Counted from the first letter of the stretch, positions 17,003 through 40,843 are shown. The stretch: DNA of 64,000 nucleotides from Diplosphaera chodatii (GCA_032358165.1 JAALGY010000019.1:558001-622000); one strand, 5' to 3'. Notes: generated by a model not told the origin, from the letters alone. A program made the numbers and translations.

Positions 17003-17990
17003 CCTGCAAAAGAGCATGTAGCCTGCGCTGATGTGTGCAGATTGCTGTGTCTATTCTCCGTTCTACCTACGTGCAGAACAGGCTTCTACCTGTCATTCGT
17101 GTTTACGAGGGTCTGGAATTTTTTTGTGGTTTGTTTGACCAGCAATGCTCACCTCGGGGGTCATCCTAAGGATGTATTGCTCAGGACTTTGGGAGTGCCC
17201 CAATAATGATCCAGTGGAGGCTCTCGTGAAGCACCATGGGGTGACAACAGATCTGTACGGTAGTCTGAGACGGTCTAGAGCCACAGACCAACCCAATGTT
17301 TATGATCTGAACTCGTGTAATCCAAGCGTTTGTGCAAGATAGACCCCTCAGCTCACACTTGAAGTCCTGCATCAGACGGCATGCTCTAGGTGCCAATGTC
17401 GTGCTTGACATCCCGGGCACTAGCAAGATGTAGATGGAGGCTGCTGAACAGATGGAGAAGCCATCATTTGGCTAGCCAGCTGCTGAGAATGTTTCGCAAC
17501 CCGTGTGTCTATACACGCATCTGCAGAATGAAGCATACGTATCTGCCGCCGCCAGCATGATGCAAATTTTGGAAACTCTCGAAGCCAGCCAACTTGCCTT
17601 TGCAGATGCAAGTTTGGGAAGCGGCATCACTACGGTGCGCTGGTCAGCAGACGACTTGTCGGTAGTCATGAGCTGCCCTGCACTTGTTGTTGCACAGTTT
17701 GTGCCCGTCCACGTCACAAAAATTCGATCAAACCAACCTGACCAGGACTTACTGCCCGAAAAAGCAAACCACCAGCAGACATGTCAAGCTGTTGTGATGC
17801 TGCCTGAACCCCAAAAACTAACGGCCAAAACATGAAAGACACCGACAACGTGTCGCAAGCAATCAGCTGATCTGTTGCTATTGCTACACCGCCGAATAAG
17901 AGTCTGCCTGCGCTAACACCTGCCCATTGCCAGAAAAACCTCCGGCGCCCGGCTTCACATCCCCCCCAATCAATATATGTATTGCCCGCC
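17003..17990. other. Intergenic, 3' flanks of two convergent genes
   Basis: About 990 bp with no convincing gene. A 110-codon frame at 17503-17835 has no recognisable domain and lacks the GC-rich third positions of neighbouring exons. The rest is comparatively AT-rich, with possible 3'-end signals (tgtaatcc near 17315). Confidence 0.5.
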
Positions 17991-20952
17991 TTACAAGCTA
18001 TTCAATAGCCGCCGCTGGTGGGGCAGCGAGCTTGCTGCAACCTTGGCCCTGTGGCCATCGCATGCCGTCGCCCGCTCCAACCGCACCTCGTCGGCTGTCA
18101 CTGCCGCCCCATCCTGCAGACCGTCAATCACACTGATGGGAATATTCCTGGTGAAGTCACAGCTGCGAGACAGCCAGGCTCCAAAGGACTGGTGAGCGTC
18201 AATACTGCATAGTCGACCCCAGACAGGATGAGACCATAGGGCAACAGTCATCAGATGCAGTGAACGACAGCAGCAGCAAACACGCCTGGTTGCGGTGCCA
18301 CCGGAAGGTGGCTGCAGTGGCAGACTGGAAGTCCAGGGTCGCATGCCCGTAGCTGGCCTCCCGCATCGCAGACCACTGTGGCTGATGCAAGTAGTCACGC
18401 GCCAAGCCCTGTTGCAACACGTACCAATGTATGAGTACCATAGTAGAAGATCGAGGCAAACTGCAGGTGACACACGGACATGAGTGAAGCTCTGGCATCC
18501 CAGCAGACTGTAGCAACCCTTCCAGGACTCAATGTTGAGCCGTGCTAAGCTATGCAGCAGAGACTGCACACCTCGCGGTTGCCACCGTCGCCAATGACAA
18601 TATGAACTGGCCCGCAGTCGTTGGGTTTGTTGTTGAACACACGCACGCTCCGCTCATACGCGTGCACATGACCTGCAGGCCAGCCACAAATGCATGCTCA
18701 TTGCAGCACTAGCACGAGCTGCAGATGCGACACGGAGACGCCCACATGATCCACACATAGTCTTGCACCCCGCATAAGCACAGCACGTCTGTAGGCTGCC
18801 TGCAGGGGAACTTGTCACCCGCAAACACCAGGTCGACGCCGTAGCTGTACAGCAGCGCCTCCATGGACCGCCGCATGTCCTCCGCCTCCCCCTGGTGCGC
18901 GGTGTTGCTGTTGTACCAGGGCGCGTGCATGCCCACAACCAGCCACGGGGTGCGGCTGCGGTCCACTGCTGCCAGGTCTGCCTTCAGCCACGCCATCTGC
19001 AGGGAGATGACCAGATCTCACGGCAGGTGCAGGTGAGCATGTTCCACCCGAGGATATGTGTCCTTTGCAAACAGTTGGCTTGAAGCACATCCTCAGTCAA
19101 CACCCCACGACTGTCAACATGCGTGTCCGCTTACCTGCTTCGAGCCAGGGCCGTAGGCGGCGTAGCTGCCCAGCATGATGACGTGCGCGGGCCCCGTCTC
19201 ATAGGAGTAGTACAGCGCTGACTTGCTGCCGGAGCGGGCGTACGGCATGCGCCACCGTGACTCATATGCCAGGAACGACACTGGTGCACCATCAATCGAC
19301 TCCAGCTCGTGGTTGCCCTGTGGATTGAGGCCAGCAGGCAGGTTGCAGACAGAGGAATCCGAGTCATTGGCACTCTGGCTGCAGCGGGTCACAAATGTTA
19401 CACGCCCTGCCAGATGGGATGCACCCACCTCTATGGTCATGTGCGGCACAGAGGCAGTCGATGGCTGCACCAGGCGGCCATATGTGTCCCAACGCTGCTC
19501 CTCCCCATCAGCATAGGAAAGGTCGCCAACCTGTCAGAAACATGATCCCCCGTCACAATGCAATGAGGACCAGAAAACAGCAGCAACATGTCAAGCGTGC
19601 CTTTGCCGGGCCATATTACAATGCACACATGCTCAGGATAGCAGTTCCCTCACGTTCAGCACGCTGTCTGGCTGGTTCGCCATCAGGTGCTCCAGTGTCT
19701 GTGCGCTGTTCTCCGTCTGACCCAAGTCGCCAATGAGGCCGAGGCGATACGGCAGTCCATGTTTCTGCAGATCGAAACAGGACACACTTGATGGTGTGCC
19801 GGCCTTCCAGATACCGAAATCAGGCACATGTTGCAGTCTGAAGACCTGACAGGAGAAGCACCTGATGCGCCTCTGGTGGCATGGTGAAGTTGAACTCCTT
19901 ACTCCACCCAAGGTCAGGGTCGCCAACCCTACAGCAGTCGAGAGGGCTGAGCCTATCATTGTAGCAACAATGCCAAGATCAAACATCGCAGTTTGGATGA
20001 GCATCAAGCAACTGATGTTGTTGGAGCCACAGCTTAGCATCCAGGGCACAGGTGCCGTGCGCAGGTGCCCTGCAGACACCCACCTATAGAAGTAGGTATT
20101 GGTGGACTGCAAGGGGCCCTCCTCCCCAAGCCCGACGACCACCTGGTGCAGCGCGCCGCTGGCGTAGCTGGGCACCGCGTAGCAGCGCTGTGCGCCATCC
20201 GCGGCTGTAACATTGGCGTTGTAGCTCCCCGGCTCGGCTCCGATCTGGACAACTGACTTGACGCCTGCAGGTGCCGAGAGGCCACAACCAGCATGATGCT
20301 CTGCCGCAAGATAAGGGGTCGACGTTGTTTCATGCCGTTGGACAGCATGCTTGGTGCGGCAGCATTACACCCATCTGCAGGAAGCCGCTGCTGCCTACCG
20401 GCTGCTTTCAGGGCGGCCAGGCAGCCCTGCGTCGGTGATGCCAGCAGCTGCTGCAGCTGCCCATGCATCTGTCGGGGCAGCACCAGGCACAGTGCCCGAA
20501 TGGCGTAGGCGCCAAGGCGCTGCTGCAGGGCCGGCTGCGGCCATGGGAATGCTGCGGCGAGGCTGGCATCCTCATGCGGGTACGTCACCTGATCACAGAA
20601 GCATTGAGGGTCTACTGCTGTGCTGTGGATCCTCGGTACGTCGTCGACAGGTCAGGAAGCTGATGTATGTTCCCCACGAGTGTGTGCTGTTGCACAGCAC
20701 AGTGTGACGCACCCAGCTGATGCTCAGAGTGCCCGGCCCGCTCAATGCCGTGGCGATCTGCTCCGGGGAGTGCGCATGGCTGCTGTGCCGCGTCAGCAGG
20801 TGGTGGCCCATTGGCATGACGCTTGCTGCTGGCGGACGCTGGTAATTCGAGTGCCTACCCGGTGCTGACTGCGTCACTGCAGGCACGGCCCCGCAGCGCG
20901 CCAGGCCACACAGCGCGGCAAGCAGCAGCGCACTGCGCAGGCTTGCCATCAT
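17991..20952 (-). CDS. Purple acid phosphatase, secreted
   Basis: Metallophosphoesterase that frees phosphate from organic esters outside the cell or in the vacuole; plant members respond to phosphate starvation. Eleven exons close in phase (20713-20952, 20399-20588, 20084-20264, 19862-19928, 19654-19764, 19429-19530, 19135-19317, 18819-18996, 18572-18672, 18286-18408, 17991-18113), giving 532 residues. The start MMASLRSALLLAALCGLARC reads as a signal peptide. A fibronectin-like N-terminal domain (LSISW, then YNANVTA..YRVGD) precedes the catalytic domain, which has all five metal-ligand blocks: GDLG, GDLSYADG, GNHE, VGMHAPWY and GHVHAYERS. The end has REASYGHATLDF and WHRNQDGAAVTADEV. Exon 20399-20588 adds about 60 residues early in the N-terminal domain. 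The intron after 18286 has a GC donor (CAG|GCGTGT). Confidence 0.95.
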
Positions 20953-21542
20953 GATCGACAACCAGCTGGTGTAGACAGTGTCAAAGGCTGGTTCTTGGTG
21001 TTGTTACGCACCGGTCAAGCCGTAAGTGCGCTGCCGATTGGTGTGGCGAAATCGAGGTCTGACAGCACAGAGGCACCAATATCAATCTGCGGCTGATGTG
21101 ATAGCCAGCAAGCTGACGGTCTTGACATTTAGCGGCCCAGCAACTGTCTGAAGTGTTTCCTGCCCCACGACTGAAGCGAATATGCTTCACGTGCGATCAC
21201 CTGCGCGATAGACTCTCAAGTGGAAAGTTGCGAAAACCTGTCAGCAATCTGGTCAGCGCCACGCAAGCAGATCCGGTTGTGCAACAGAATGGGTCTGGCT
21301 CACCAGCTTGTCGTGTCTTATAGACCAGCAGCATGTGCTGTGCCACAGATCGTATTTGCTGTTGCTTATATCACAAGCGCGCTTCACACAAGACTCTTTC
21401 TGCCGGACTTGTCACTGCAGTTCAACTCCGATGCTGAGCTTACAGCAAGCACGCTAGAACATGCCAGCCTATCCACGACGCAGCACAAATGTGTGATTGT
21501 CGTCGACGCCACCGCTGAGGAGCAGAGCGTTTTCGCTGGCCC
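20953..21542. promoter_or_regulatory. Divergent upstream region of the phosphatase and the JmjC gene
   Basis: A 590-bp spacer between outward-facing starts. A low-complexity plus-strand frame at 21220-21549 has no domain and is probably non-coding. No regulatory motif can be named. Confidence 0.45.
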
Positions 21543-23116
21543 ATGCTGAGGAAGCCCTGGCTCGCTGCGCCGCTGCGGAGGCTTGCCCTAGACTGTGGCG
21601 ACCCTGCAGCACCGGCTTGGATGGCACAGACCGAGTGTCTGACCTTCAGTCCCCGCGCCAGGCCCAATTCGTTTGATGGATGCCGCCTTGCAGCGCTTGC
21701 AGCTCAGCGAGACGGCTGCAAGGAGCGGGCTGCTGGGCAGCAGCTCCCGCGACTGCAGCTGGAGGAGGCGAAGGCATCGCTGCGAGACACGCCCGACCGG
21801 CCGTTCGTGTTGGAGGGCGCCATGCATGGCTGGGCAGCCCGCAACTGGAGCTTTGAGGAGCTCAAGCAGCGGCATGGTGGGCTCCACAGCAAGGGTCAAC
21901 GCTATTGACACATGTCTTGCCCATGCAGCGGCGAAGCAGCATAGTGTTTCCTCTCCCACGTAGCACCTTCCACTCATTGTCCAGGCGTTCAATGCTTGCA
22001 TGTGTGCTCAGCATGATTTTTGGAATGCATAGGGCATGTTCAGGTGCCGGTGGAGCAGATGCGGGGTGGGGGCGACTACAGGGACCTGTACCAGCCTCGC
22101 AGCTTCTCGGCCACGCCCCGCAGCTTTGCTGCAGACGTGCTCGTGCCCTTCGGCGAGCTCCTGGATCATGTGCAGCGTCACCGTAATGATAGGTGACTTG
22201 ATGTCTGTTGCTGCAGCAGCTGCCTGGCTGCAGGTGACAGAGTCCTGTGTTTGGCACGAGCTAGGCCATGGATTCCAGTGAAGTTGCCTGGCAACGCCAC
22301 GCAGCTGTTTCTGACATGCAACTTCTAGCGTGCAGGAACAGCGCAACCATGTGCATGGCACAGCACGACCTCTTCCAGATGATCCCACAGCTTGAGGCAG
22401 ACATTCAGCCGCCACCGTTCCAGGAGGCAGTAGAGCGCTTGTACAAGCGCAACGCCTGGATCGGGCCTGCAGGTGACGCAGCCTGATGTGCAGCGCACTG
22501 TCTGGTATGTGGCCATTTACTTCTGCATTGCAAAATGCCCCTGCTGCTGCACACCATCCTAGAGGTGCCCCAATACTGCGCAGGGTGCTCAACGCCACTG
22601 CATCGAGATCCCTACCGGAACGCACTATGCCAGGTGAGCACCATGCTATGCTGCATACTTAGTCATGCTGGGTTGGCTGCTTTCAAACGCAGGAGCATGA
22701 CTGTGCTACTATGTGTCTGCAGATCAAGGGCTCCAAGCACATCGAGCTCTTCCACAGCGACTGGTGCCAGCAGATATACCCATTTACAACAATGGTGTTG
22801 CGAAATACCTCACAGGTGAGGCATCGAAGTGCTTGCTGATTTCATGATGCTGAAAATGCGCTTGCTAGGATGACGGTGGAATCATTGGGTTAACCGTTCT
22901 CTCATATCGGAGCGTGACTGGTAGCCCCCGCTGCAAGTGCAGGTCGATGTGAATGCGCCGGATCCAGAGTCGTTCCCACTCTTCATGCGGGTGCCGTACA
23001 GTGAGTGCACGCTGCAAGAGGGAGACATCCTGTACATTCCCCGAAGATGGTGGCACTTTGTGCGAGCTGAGACGCCCAGCATCAGCGTCAATTATTGGTG
23101 GACCGTGCCGTCTTAA
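21543..23116 (+). CDS. JmjC-domain oxygenase, JMJD5/KDM8-like
   Basis: Fe(II)/2-oxoglutarate-dependent oxygenase acting on protein substrates; JMJD5 relatives are described as arginyl hydroxylases or histone-tail enzymes, and plant JMJD5 affects the circadian clock. Six exons close in phase (21543-21876, 22033-22192, 22336-22472, 22584-22633, 22723-22815, 22943-23116), giving 315 residues. After a short N-terminal part come RPFVLEGAMHGWAARNWS, HVQVPVEQM, MAQHDLFQMIPQLEADIQ, then GCSTPLHRDPYRNALCQ with the iron-binding HxD pair, IKGSKHIELFHSDW with the likely 2-oxoglutarate Lys, and DILYIPRRWWHFVRAE with the second His. It ends SVNYWWTVPS. All iron ligands are present, so an active enzyme is likely. 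Exon 2 starts at 22033 (H-G-H-V), which alone keeps phase with exon 1. Confidence 0.94.
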
Positions 23117-23709
23117 TAATTAGATAGACAGCCTGGGGTGTTTGGCTCCACTCGTTGCAGGCTGCAGAGAATTAGCATCCACTGCCCTGAGCTGCCGCAA
23201 TTGAGCACGTATACCTATGTCCCAAGTGAGCATGCTGTTGTTACCGTATGCTGCAAAGAGGATCAGTAGGAGTAGAAGTGTAGTCAGGCAGATGTACCTG
23301 CAACCATACCTGGCTGGAAACAAAAAGTGTGACCTTTCCACTACAACAGACAGACAGAGAAGGTAAGACCCTCCCTACGTCCCTAGCGACCTCACCGATG
23401 GGCGCCCCCAACTGGGCAGCATGCACAGCACAGACGAGGACAGCAGTAGGAAGCGGACGGCACCACTACTTCCCGACATGTCCAAACAGCCCGTTGTCTC
23501 AGCGTTGTCCTTCCCATTTCTGCTTTCGCCAAGTGGCGAGGCAGAGTCAAGGTGTCTGTCGACATGCGATATCTGAAGAGGTGCTAGCTTTGACGCTGGG
23601 GCACTTTGCTCACGATCTATGACCGATCCCAGGGTGCTGCCAGGCAACATTGTGAGATATTAGCCACTGGTTGATGATCGCGCCTTGAGTGCAACTCTCG
23701 ATAAACAGG
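23117..23709. other. Intergenic, 3' flank of the JmjC gene and promoter of the TFIIIC gene
   Basis: About 590 bp between two genes on the same strand. No coding frame with domain content, no repeat and no RNA gene was seen. Confidence 0.5.
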
Positions 23710-35438
<11,729 letters not shown>

Positions 35439-35961
35439 GCCAGCACTACTGCAGCAGGCCTCAACAATGCGATGGCCTGGCGCAACACATGAACAAGCTC
35501 TTAGAACCCGTGTTATGAGGCCACAGCCTTCTCCTCCTTGACTATTAGGGCTATAACACCTTGAGGGCCACGACGCCTGACAGTTGCCTCCAGCTTTGAT
35601 GTTCGGCTGAAGACAACACACAAATTTACCTCAGGCATCTATGTAGATATTGACATGTATGGAAGTAATAGAGCAGTGTTTCTGGTGCTGATGCAAGCAG
35701 GCCCTGTGGTGAGATCAACATGCACCGTTTGCCACGCTTTCGGCATCATAAACCTGTCTTGCAGTCCGACTCCTGCGTGCGGCCGATACATCGTTTCGTG
35801 CACATGTGGTGCTCCAAACACTCGCTTTCTCAGTAGGCCTCACTTTGGTCTGTGACATATACCAAGCAAAGAGGCCAAACTAAGGTGCTACGACAACAGC
35901 GACTCGTTCCAACAATGTGACGGCTTTCAGATGTGTCTAGCCGTGGATCCGCCACGAGAGG
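35439..35961. other. Intergenic, TFIIIC 3' flank and promoter of the next gene
   Basis: About 520 bp, relatively AT-rich, without recognisable coding sequence. The stop codon of the TFIIIC gene itself lies in a TGTAA sequence (35434-35438), which may double as a polyadenylation signal. Confidence 0.45.
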
Positions 35962-36835
35962 ATGACCAATGGGCTGTCAAATGCATCGCCGCTGCACCGC
36001 TGCACCAGGCCGCCGCTCAGACATGTGCGGCAATGCAGTGGGCGGAGCAGACGGAGCAGAGCTTGCACTGCACTTAATGAGTGGGAGCGGCTGCACGACC
36101 CCAGCGTCCTTATTGCTGTGGCTGTGGTTTCCACCATCCCCCTCATTGTCTCGGCTGCTGAGCCGTACCTGGTGCGGTCCCCCCCCCTGGACAGTCACAA
36201 CGATGAGCACCGAGTGCGTGAGTGCCCATAGTGCGTAAGTGCCCATAGTGATGCTCTGCTACTTCCAGGACCCTCACAGCTGATCATCCTGCATGCAGAA
36301 GCCCATGCGGTGCCGACAGTGCATGGGCGCCACCACCGTGCTGTGCCCAGTATGCAAAGCTCGCGGCAAGGTGCCAAATGCCGAATGCATGCGACCCTGA
36401 TAGCGTGACACGGAACCTTATTGATCAGCTGAGGTTTCAGCGGACTGTCAAGCCGGTGCATGAGCATGGTGGTAATGGGTCCTGTCTTTGCAGATCGGGG
36501 GCCTGTTCACTGGGCAGCCGCTGCAGTGCTGTGGGACCTGCGAGGGTGCGGGGCGCATCACGTGCAGCCGCTGCAAGGGCGCGGGCATGGCAAACAGCTG
36601 GCTGTGGCGGACAGACATGTCCAGACCGTCCGACAAGTACAGCGACGAGGTGGACGCAGACAGCGGCGAAGACGGCAGCAGTATACATGCTGGGCCTGAG
36701 CAGTCTTCGCCTGGACATGCATCCCGCAATGGGCAGCCAGCCAGCGAGTTTCCGTACCCTGGTTTAGGGTACACAAAGCAGACATTTCGAGAACGTGTGA
36801 GAGAGCAGCAGCGAGAACGAGGAGAAGTTCAATGA
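35962..36835 (+). CDS. DnaJ-type zinc-finger membrane protein, probably plastid
   Basis: Three exons close in phase (35962-36213, 36299-36370, 36494-36835), giving 221 residues. The N-terminus is basic, with Ser, Arg and Cys and no acidic residues (possible transit peptide). LNEWERLHDPSVLIAVAVV continues into a hydrophobic segment ending STIPLIVSAAEPYLV, a likely membrane span. Two Cys-rich modules follow, KPMRCRQCMGATTVLCPVC and CGTCEGAGRITCSRCKGAG, which resemble the CxxCxGxG zinc modules of DnaJ although there is no J domain. The tail is acidic and Ser-rich, then Arg/Glu-rich. Plant proteins with this layout (the LQY1/BSD2-like group) are thiol or assembly factors in chloroplasts; the exact role here is not known. 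The exon 1 donor lies at a 17-bp tandem duplication. Confidence 0.83.
36214..36247 (+). repeat. 17-bp tandem duplication of a splice donor
   Basis: Copies gtgcgtgagtgcccata (36214-36230) and gtgcgtaagtgcccata (36231-36247) differ by one base. Each starts with a good donor sequence. The first joins exon 36299 in phase. Confidence 0.93.
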
Positions 36836-37206
36836 TAGGCATGCGATATCCAGTGAGTGATCAAGCAGTAGGCCGAGAAACCAAAAAGGCGGCATATAAG
36901 CTGCGGCTGAAGGGACAGGACAGAATGAAGTTCAAATGTACACTTGAGACCTGAGCAAATTCCGATCACCAATGGGAATCATGGAAACCGCCAGCTCTGG
37001 CGGACGAGCTGCGGCGGCTCTGTGGCGCGGCACGCCCTGTCATTGTGGAGCGTCGGCAGCGCTGTGACAGAGTCGCACAACCCCGCGCACCTGAGACGAA
37101 GACCGTGAAGCAGACTGGCGGCACGGACAGCCACCAATGCGCATGCTAGTGTGATCGACCGATGGGTCAGACGGCAGCTTGGTCATGCCTCAGCAAGCAG
37201 CACCGC
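36836..37206. other. Intergenic, convergent 3' flanks
   Basis: About 370 bp between the stop codons of the DnaJ-zinc-finger gene and the GT31 gene. Nothing recognisable beyond 3' untranslated sequence. Confidence 0.5.
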
Positions 37207-39263
37207 TCACTTCGGGAAGTCGTAGATAGCGACTGCGTTGGGCTCGCACCCAGGCGCACACATGCGGCGGTCGTCAAAGTGCGAGACGTTGAATGCCAGC
37301 ATCCAGCTGCCCACCGTCACATCTGCAATGGCAGCAGCACATCCTCATGTGCAGCAGCCTGCACCATGCGTACCTGCGAAGCTTGTGCACTGGCTCACAC
37401 AGTGGCTGTGTGAGCCAGTACAGTGAGCGCATATCGGCGTATGTGATTCACAGTTGTGCGCAGGAGCTGCACCAACTTTTCGACAACCGGCCCGCAGATG
37501 CCGAGGCCACAGATAGGGTGTATCCTTGCTCAAGTCCAAATGCACAGTCTCTGACCGCTATCAACTGTGGTGTCCGAGACTCAGCAGGCGTGCCTTCGTT
37601 ACTGAAGTAGCGCAGCTGCTCGGGTGGCAGGCGCGCGATGAGGCCCGCCGCCGCGCCCGACAGCACGTACGCAGAGCCCCACGTGTGCGCAAAGTACGAC
37701 TTGCTGCCCAGCAGCGCGTGCTGCGGCTCGTACCACCGCATCCTGGGGTTCGTCATGATGCCTGCGTGCAAAGAGGAGCCCATCTGGTCAGCTCCCTGTG
37801 ACCCAACTGGTTTGTAGGCAGCATACCATTCGACATAGTGATGGCGGCGGTGTGGTACATCGCCACATTCAGCGGTTCTAATGACCACTCAGCATGTGGT
37901 GAGTGTGTTGTGAGCATTGCGCACCGCCTGTCTTCATACACCCAACATACCCTGCAGGTCAGCAGCCAGACCCTCATGACCAAACCAGCCAGCGGCCAAC
38001 AACAGGGTACTCCAGCGGACATCATGACATCGAACCTGTAATTCATTGCTTGAACCTTGCAATGAGTGAAAGGGTACATACCTGCGCCCAGCTGCCTCCA
38101 TTGACCCACAATATGTGGCACGTGTTGCAGTCGGAAGTATACATCGTCATCGACCTGTGACGCAAAAGCTGAACAGAGCCTCCACATGAGCTGAATCTGT
38201 AGTTTGGCTCTCAGGCTAGCTGCAAGCTGCGTACTACACCAGCTCTCAGACTGGAGATGAATCGCAAACAGAATAGGTGTCTCACCTTGATGACATACTC
38301 GGCATCAAAGAGCTGCGTGACGGCGCTGAAGAATGCTAATGATTTCTTTGCCAGATCCAGGTACGCCTCCTGAGAGGTGAGCAGACAACTTCTCCTGATT
38401 GTGTTAATCACGACATGCACGGGAAAAACACATACAATGCTGTTGGATGACGACATGCATCTGGCAGATCGGGGTTTCAGCCGCCGCCCCGGCAGCCCGT
38501 CCCCATTAGCACACCTCCAGTGCAATGACAAGCTCACCGTGACATCAAGCTGCATGAAGTCACCATGCTTTGTGATCTCCTGCTGCATTGCAACCTCTGC
38601 CTTGGCGTCTGCTGAGTGCCCGACAACGAACCTCGCAATGACTCCCTGAGCATCGAGCCTGCAGCAGCGGACACATTGGATCTGCATAGGGTCTGGAACA
38701 CGACAAGCAGGTGTCTACGCACTCCACAGCTGCTACGACAGCCACGTCGTCAGGAGCTGCTGTGAAGTTTGCAGTGCAGGAGTGCTGTGCCTCACGTAGC
38801 GAGGGCCGTGCGGCTGCCTGGGAACCAGGTGGACCTGAGCTGCTGACGCCGCTGCTCATAGGCATACTTCCGCTGCGCCTTTGCTGTGCTGAACCCCGTC
38901 TGTGTGTGGCAACGCATTCATTATCGTATCTGTTGTCTAAAGGTCTGGGCCGTTGAGCAATGCGACCACTTTCGATGACCTCGACATAACACGCCATCTC
39001 ATGCAGGCATGCGGGCATGCCTGGACGCCAACGAATGCGATGATGTGCTGCCGGCTGCCAGGCTGCTGTTGCAACCTCGCTTGTGCGCGGCGCTCAGAAA
39101 CCAGCCTGCTGTCCGCCGCAAGCGCTGTGAGGACCGGATGCCGATGTCCCGAGTCGGCGGCATGCTCCAGGCTGCGGCCCCGCAGGTGCAGGAAGACGAC
39201 GAACAGCACCACCAAGCCCCACAGTATATGCGTGCGCAGCCTTGTGGGCGCTCGGGGCCTCAT
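37207..39263 (-). CDS. GT31-family beta-1,3-galactosyltransferase-like protein
   Basis: Type II Golgi membrane glycosyltransferase of CAZy family GT31; plant members add galactose to arabinogalactan proteins or N-glycans. Acceptor and sugar are not predictable here. Eight exons close in phase (39021-39263, 38796-38899, 38538-38658, 38286-38369, 38082-38154, 37925-37951, 37594-37761, 37207-37322), giving 311 residues. A short basic tail (MRPRAPTRLRT) and an HILWGLVVLFVVFLHL anchor precede the catalytic domain: IIAFVGVQTGFST, RRQQLRSTWFPGS, VIARFVVGHS, HGDFMQLDVT, AEYVIKVDDDVYF (the DxD metal site), YVGCMKTG, RWYEPQHALLG, YVLSGAAAGLIARL, NEDVTVGSWML and DDRRMC. The 37925-37951 exon is only 27 nt. 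Introns 1 and 7 use GC donors (CAG|GCATGC, AAG|GCACGC). An in-frame ATG also exists at 39320. Confidence 0.93.
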
Positions 39264-39659
39264 ATAGTATCCGTAGGTATGCACCTCGACAGCATTGATG
39301 CTGAAACAGACATATCCCAAATCGCGATCTGTGTCGCGATCACATGCTATGAAGTTGGCAACTGATACGCTTTGACCTGGTCAGGTTGCCACGGGTTCCT
39401 GCAATGCCACGTGTTCAACCTGCCGCTCAACAAACTGCAAATGCCACTGAGGATGTTACACAGTTACAGCCATGGCTTCGTCGGGTTAGTCATGCATGCC
39501 GGCTGCCAGCTGCACCTTGCACGTGTGCACGGATGGCCTTGGTTGTATCCCCACGGCACAGCACCTTCGCACATGCACAGCACGGTATTCGAACTGTAGG
39601 ACAGTCGTTGGACGTGTTCTGCCACTGGTGCGCCAGAATTGTTCTGCTGAAATCAGGCC
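39264..39659. promoter_or_regulatory. Divergent upstream region of the GT31 and NOPCHAP1-like genes
   Basis: A 395-bp spacer between two outward-facing starts. Contains no clear coding frame; no specific motif named. Confidence 0.45.
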
Positions 39660-40843
39660 ATGGCGGCTGCGGCAGAGGCTGCAGACCCTGCACAGCAAAA
39701 GGCTCGCAAACCCGGTGTTTCGCGACGCCAGCGCCTAGAGGTGCCTCGGGAGTCTTCAATTGGTGAGCATAGCTTGGCATGAATACAGATCGGCTGGCAT
39801 TCTGAGCATGCGCCATGACCCCGGGCACCATGCGAGTGCACATCTCCTGCGGCTGGCGATATGCTGCCCATGCAGTGGCTGATGCCAATGGTGCGTGTTG
39901 CAGTCAAGCAGCTGCGCTTGAGCGGTTCAGCAATCAGCTCGCCTGCCGAGCCAACTGCTCAGCGGCCCGCCATTGCAGCGCCAGCAGCGAGTGACCTGCT
40001 GGGCCGCCTGCAGCAGTTCCTGCCCGCCATGCAGTCGGCAAACGCGCAGCTCGCCACAGCGCCGGCCACGGTACACATGTCTTGTCGCACAGCGTCGCTG
40101 ATGCATGCAAGCCTGACGTCCTTGCAGATGACACACAAGAGCGGTACACTCTCATCACAGAAGAAACTGCTTCCGCTGACAGGGTCTGGTGCCCGCTGCG
40201 ATGGACATCAAGTTCCGGGACGACGACATCACTGACGAGGACAGCGACGGCTCTGCAGCTGAGCCGCACATCGTCATGGACCTTGCCTGCGGCGTGTTTG
40301 ACCTCAAGGTATTCCTGACTTGCTTTGAATGTGCGTGGCGAAGCTGGTCGGGCATGCAAGCCTAAACCTCTGCTGCAAAGATGCACAGCATGGACTTTGC
40401 CATTGGCGTTTCTAGTTCTCCAAGCAGCTCTAGCATGAAGCGGAAGCCGTTCATACTACATGCTGTCAATGGTGACACATCATGCAGTAGAGCAGCTTAT
40501 TGACGATGTAACAATGAAATAATGTCACGCTTTCGATCAGGACGACGCAGCATTGGCGGCGGCTGCACGGCAGGTGAGCAGCGCCGGTGGAGGGATGAGC
40601 CTCCCAGGGGGTGGAAATAAGGAAGCGGACAGCAGCAGCAGCAGCTCATCGGATGAGGAGTCTGACGACAGTGAAACGTCAGACGATGGTGAAAATAACA
40701 GCGTCAGCGCAGCAGTGTCACACCAACAGGCAAAGCAGTCTGGTCCTCTGCTATCTGATATTCAGCAGCATAACAACGCCACAGAGGGAAGCGGGAAGGC
40801 CAAACGGAGGCGTGGCCGGCATCAAGGCATCCAAGAGCTGTGA
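39660..40843 (+). CDS. NOPCHAP1-like (DUF4598) snoRNP assembly factor
   Basis: Four exons close in phase (39660-39762, 39904-40070, 40183-40308, 40541-40843), giving 232 residues. The layout fits NOPCHAP1 (human C12orf45), which links NOP58 to the R2TP chaperone during box C/D snoRNP assembly: a basic N-terminus, a conserved helix SDLLGRLQQFLPAMQSANAQ (exon 2), a short acidic linker DDDITDEDSDGS, the hydrophobic patch EPHIVMDLACGVFDLK (exon 3), then a Ser/Asp/Glu-rich tail with a poly-Ser run and a terminal basic cluster KAKRRRGR. The identification rests on the spacing of the LLxRLQxFLPxM helix and the MDLxxGVFDLK patch. The whole protein is short and mostly disordered, so confidence is moderate. 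Confidence 0.72.

Noticed and set aside
17503..17835. 110-codon plus-strand frame between the prenyl synthase and the phosphatase
   Set aside because: No domain, no coding-type third-position bias and no splice continuation.
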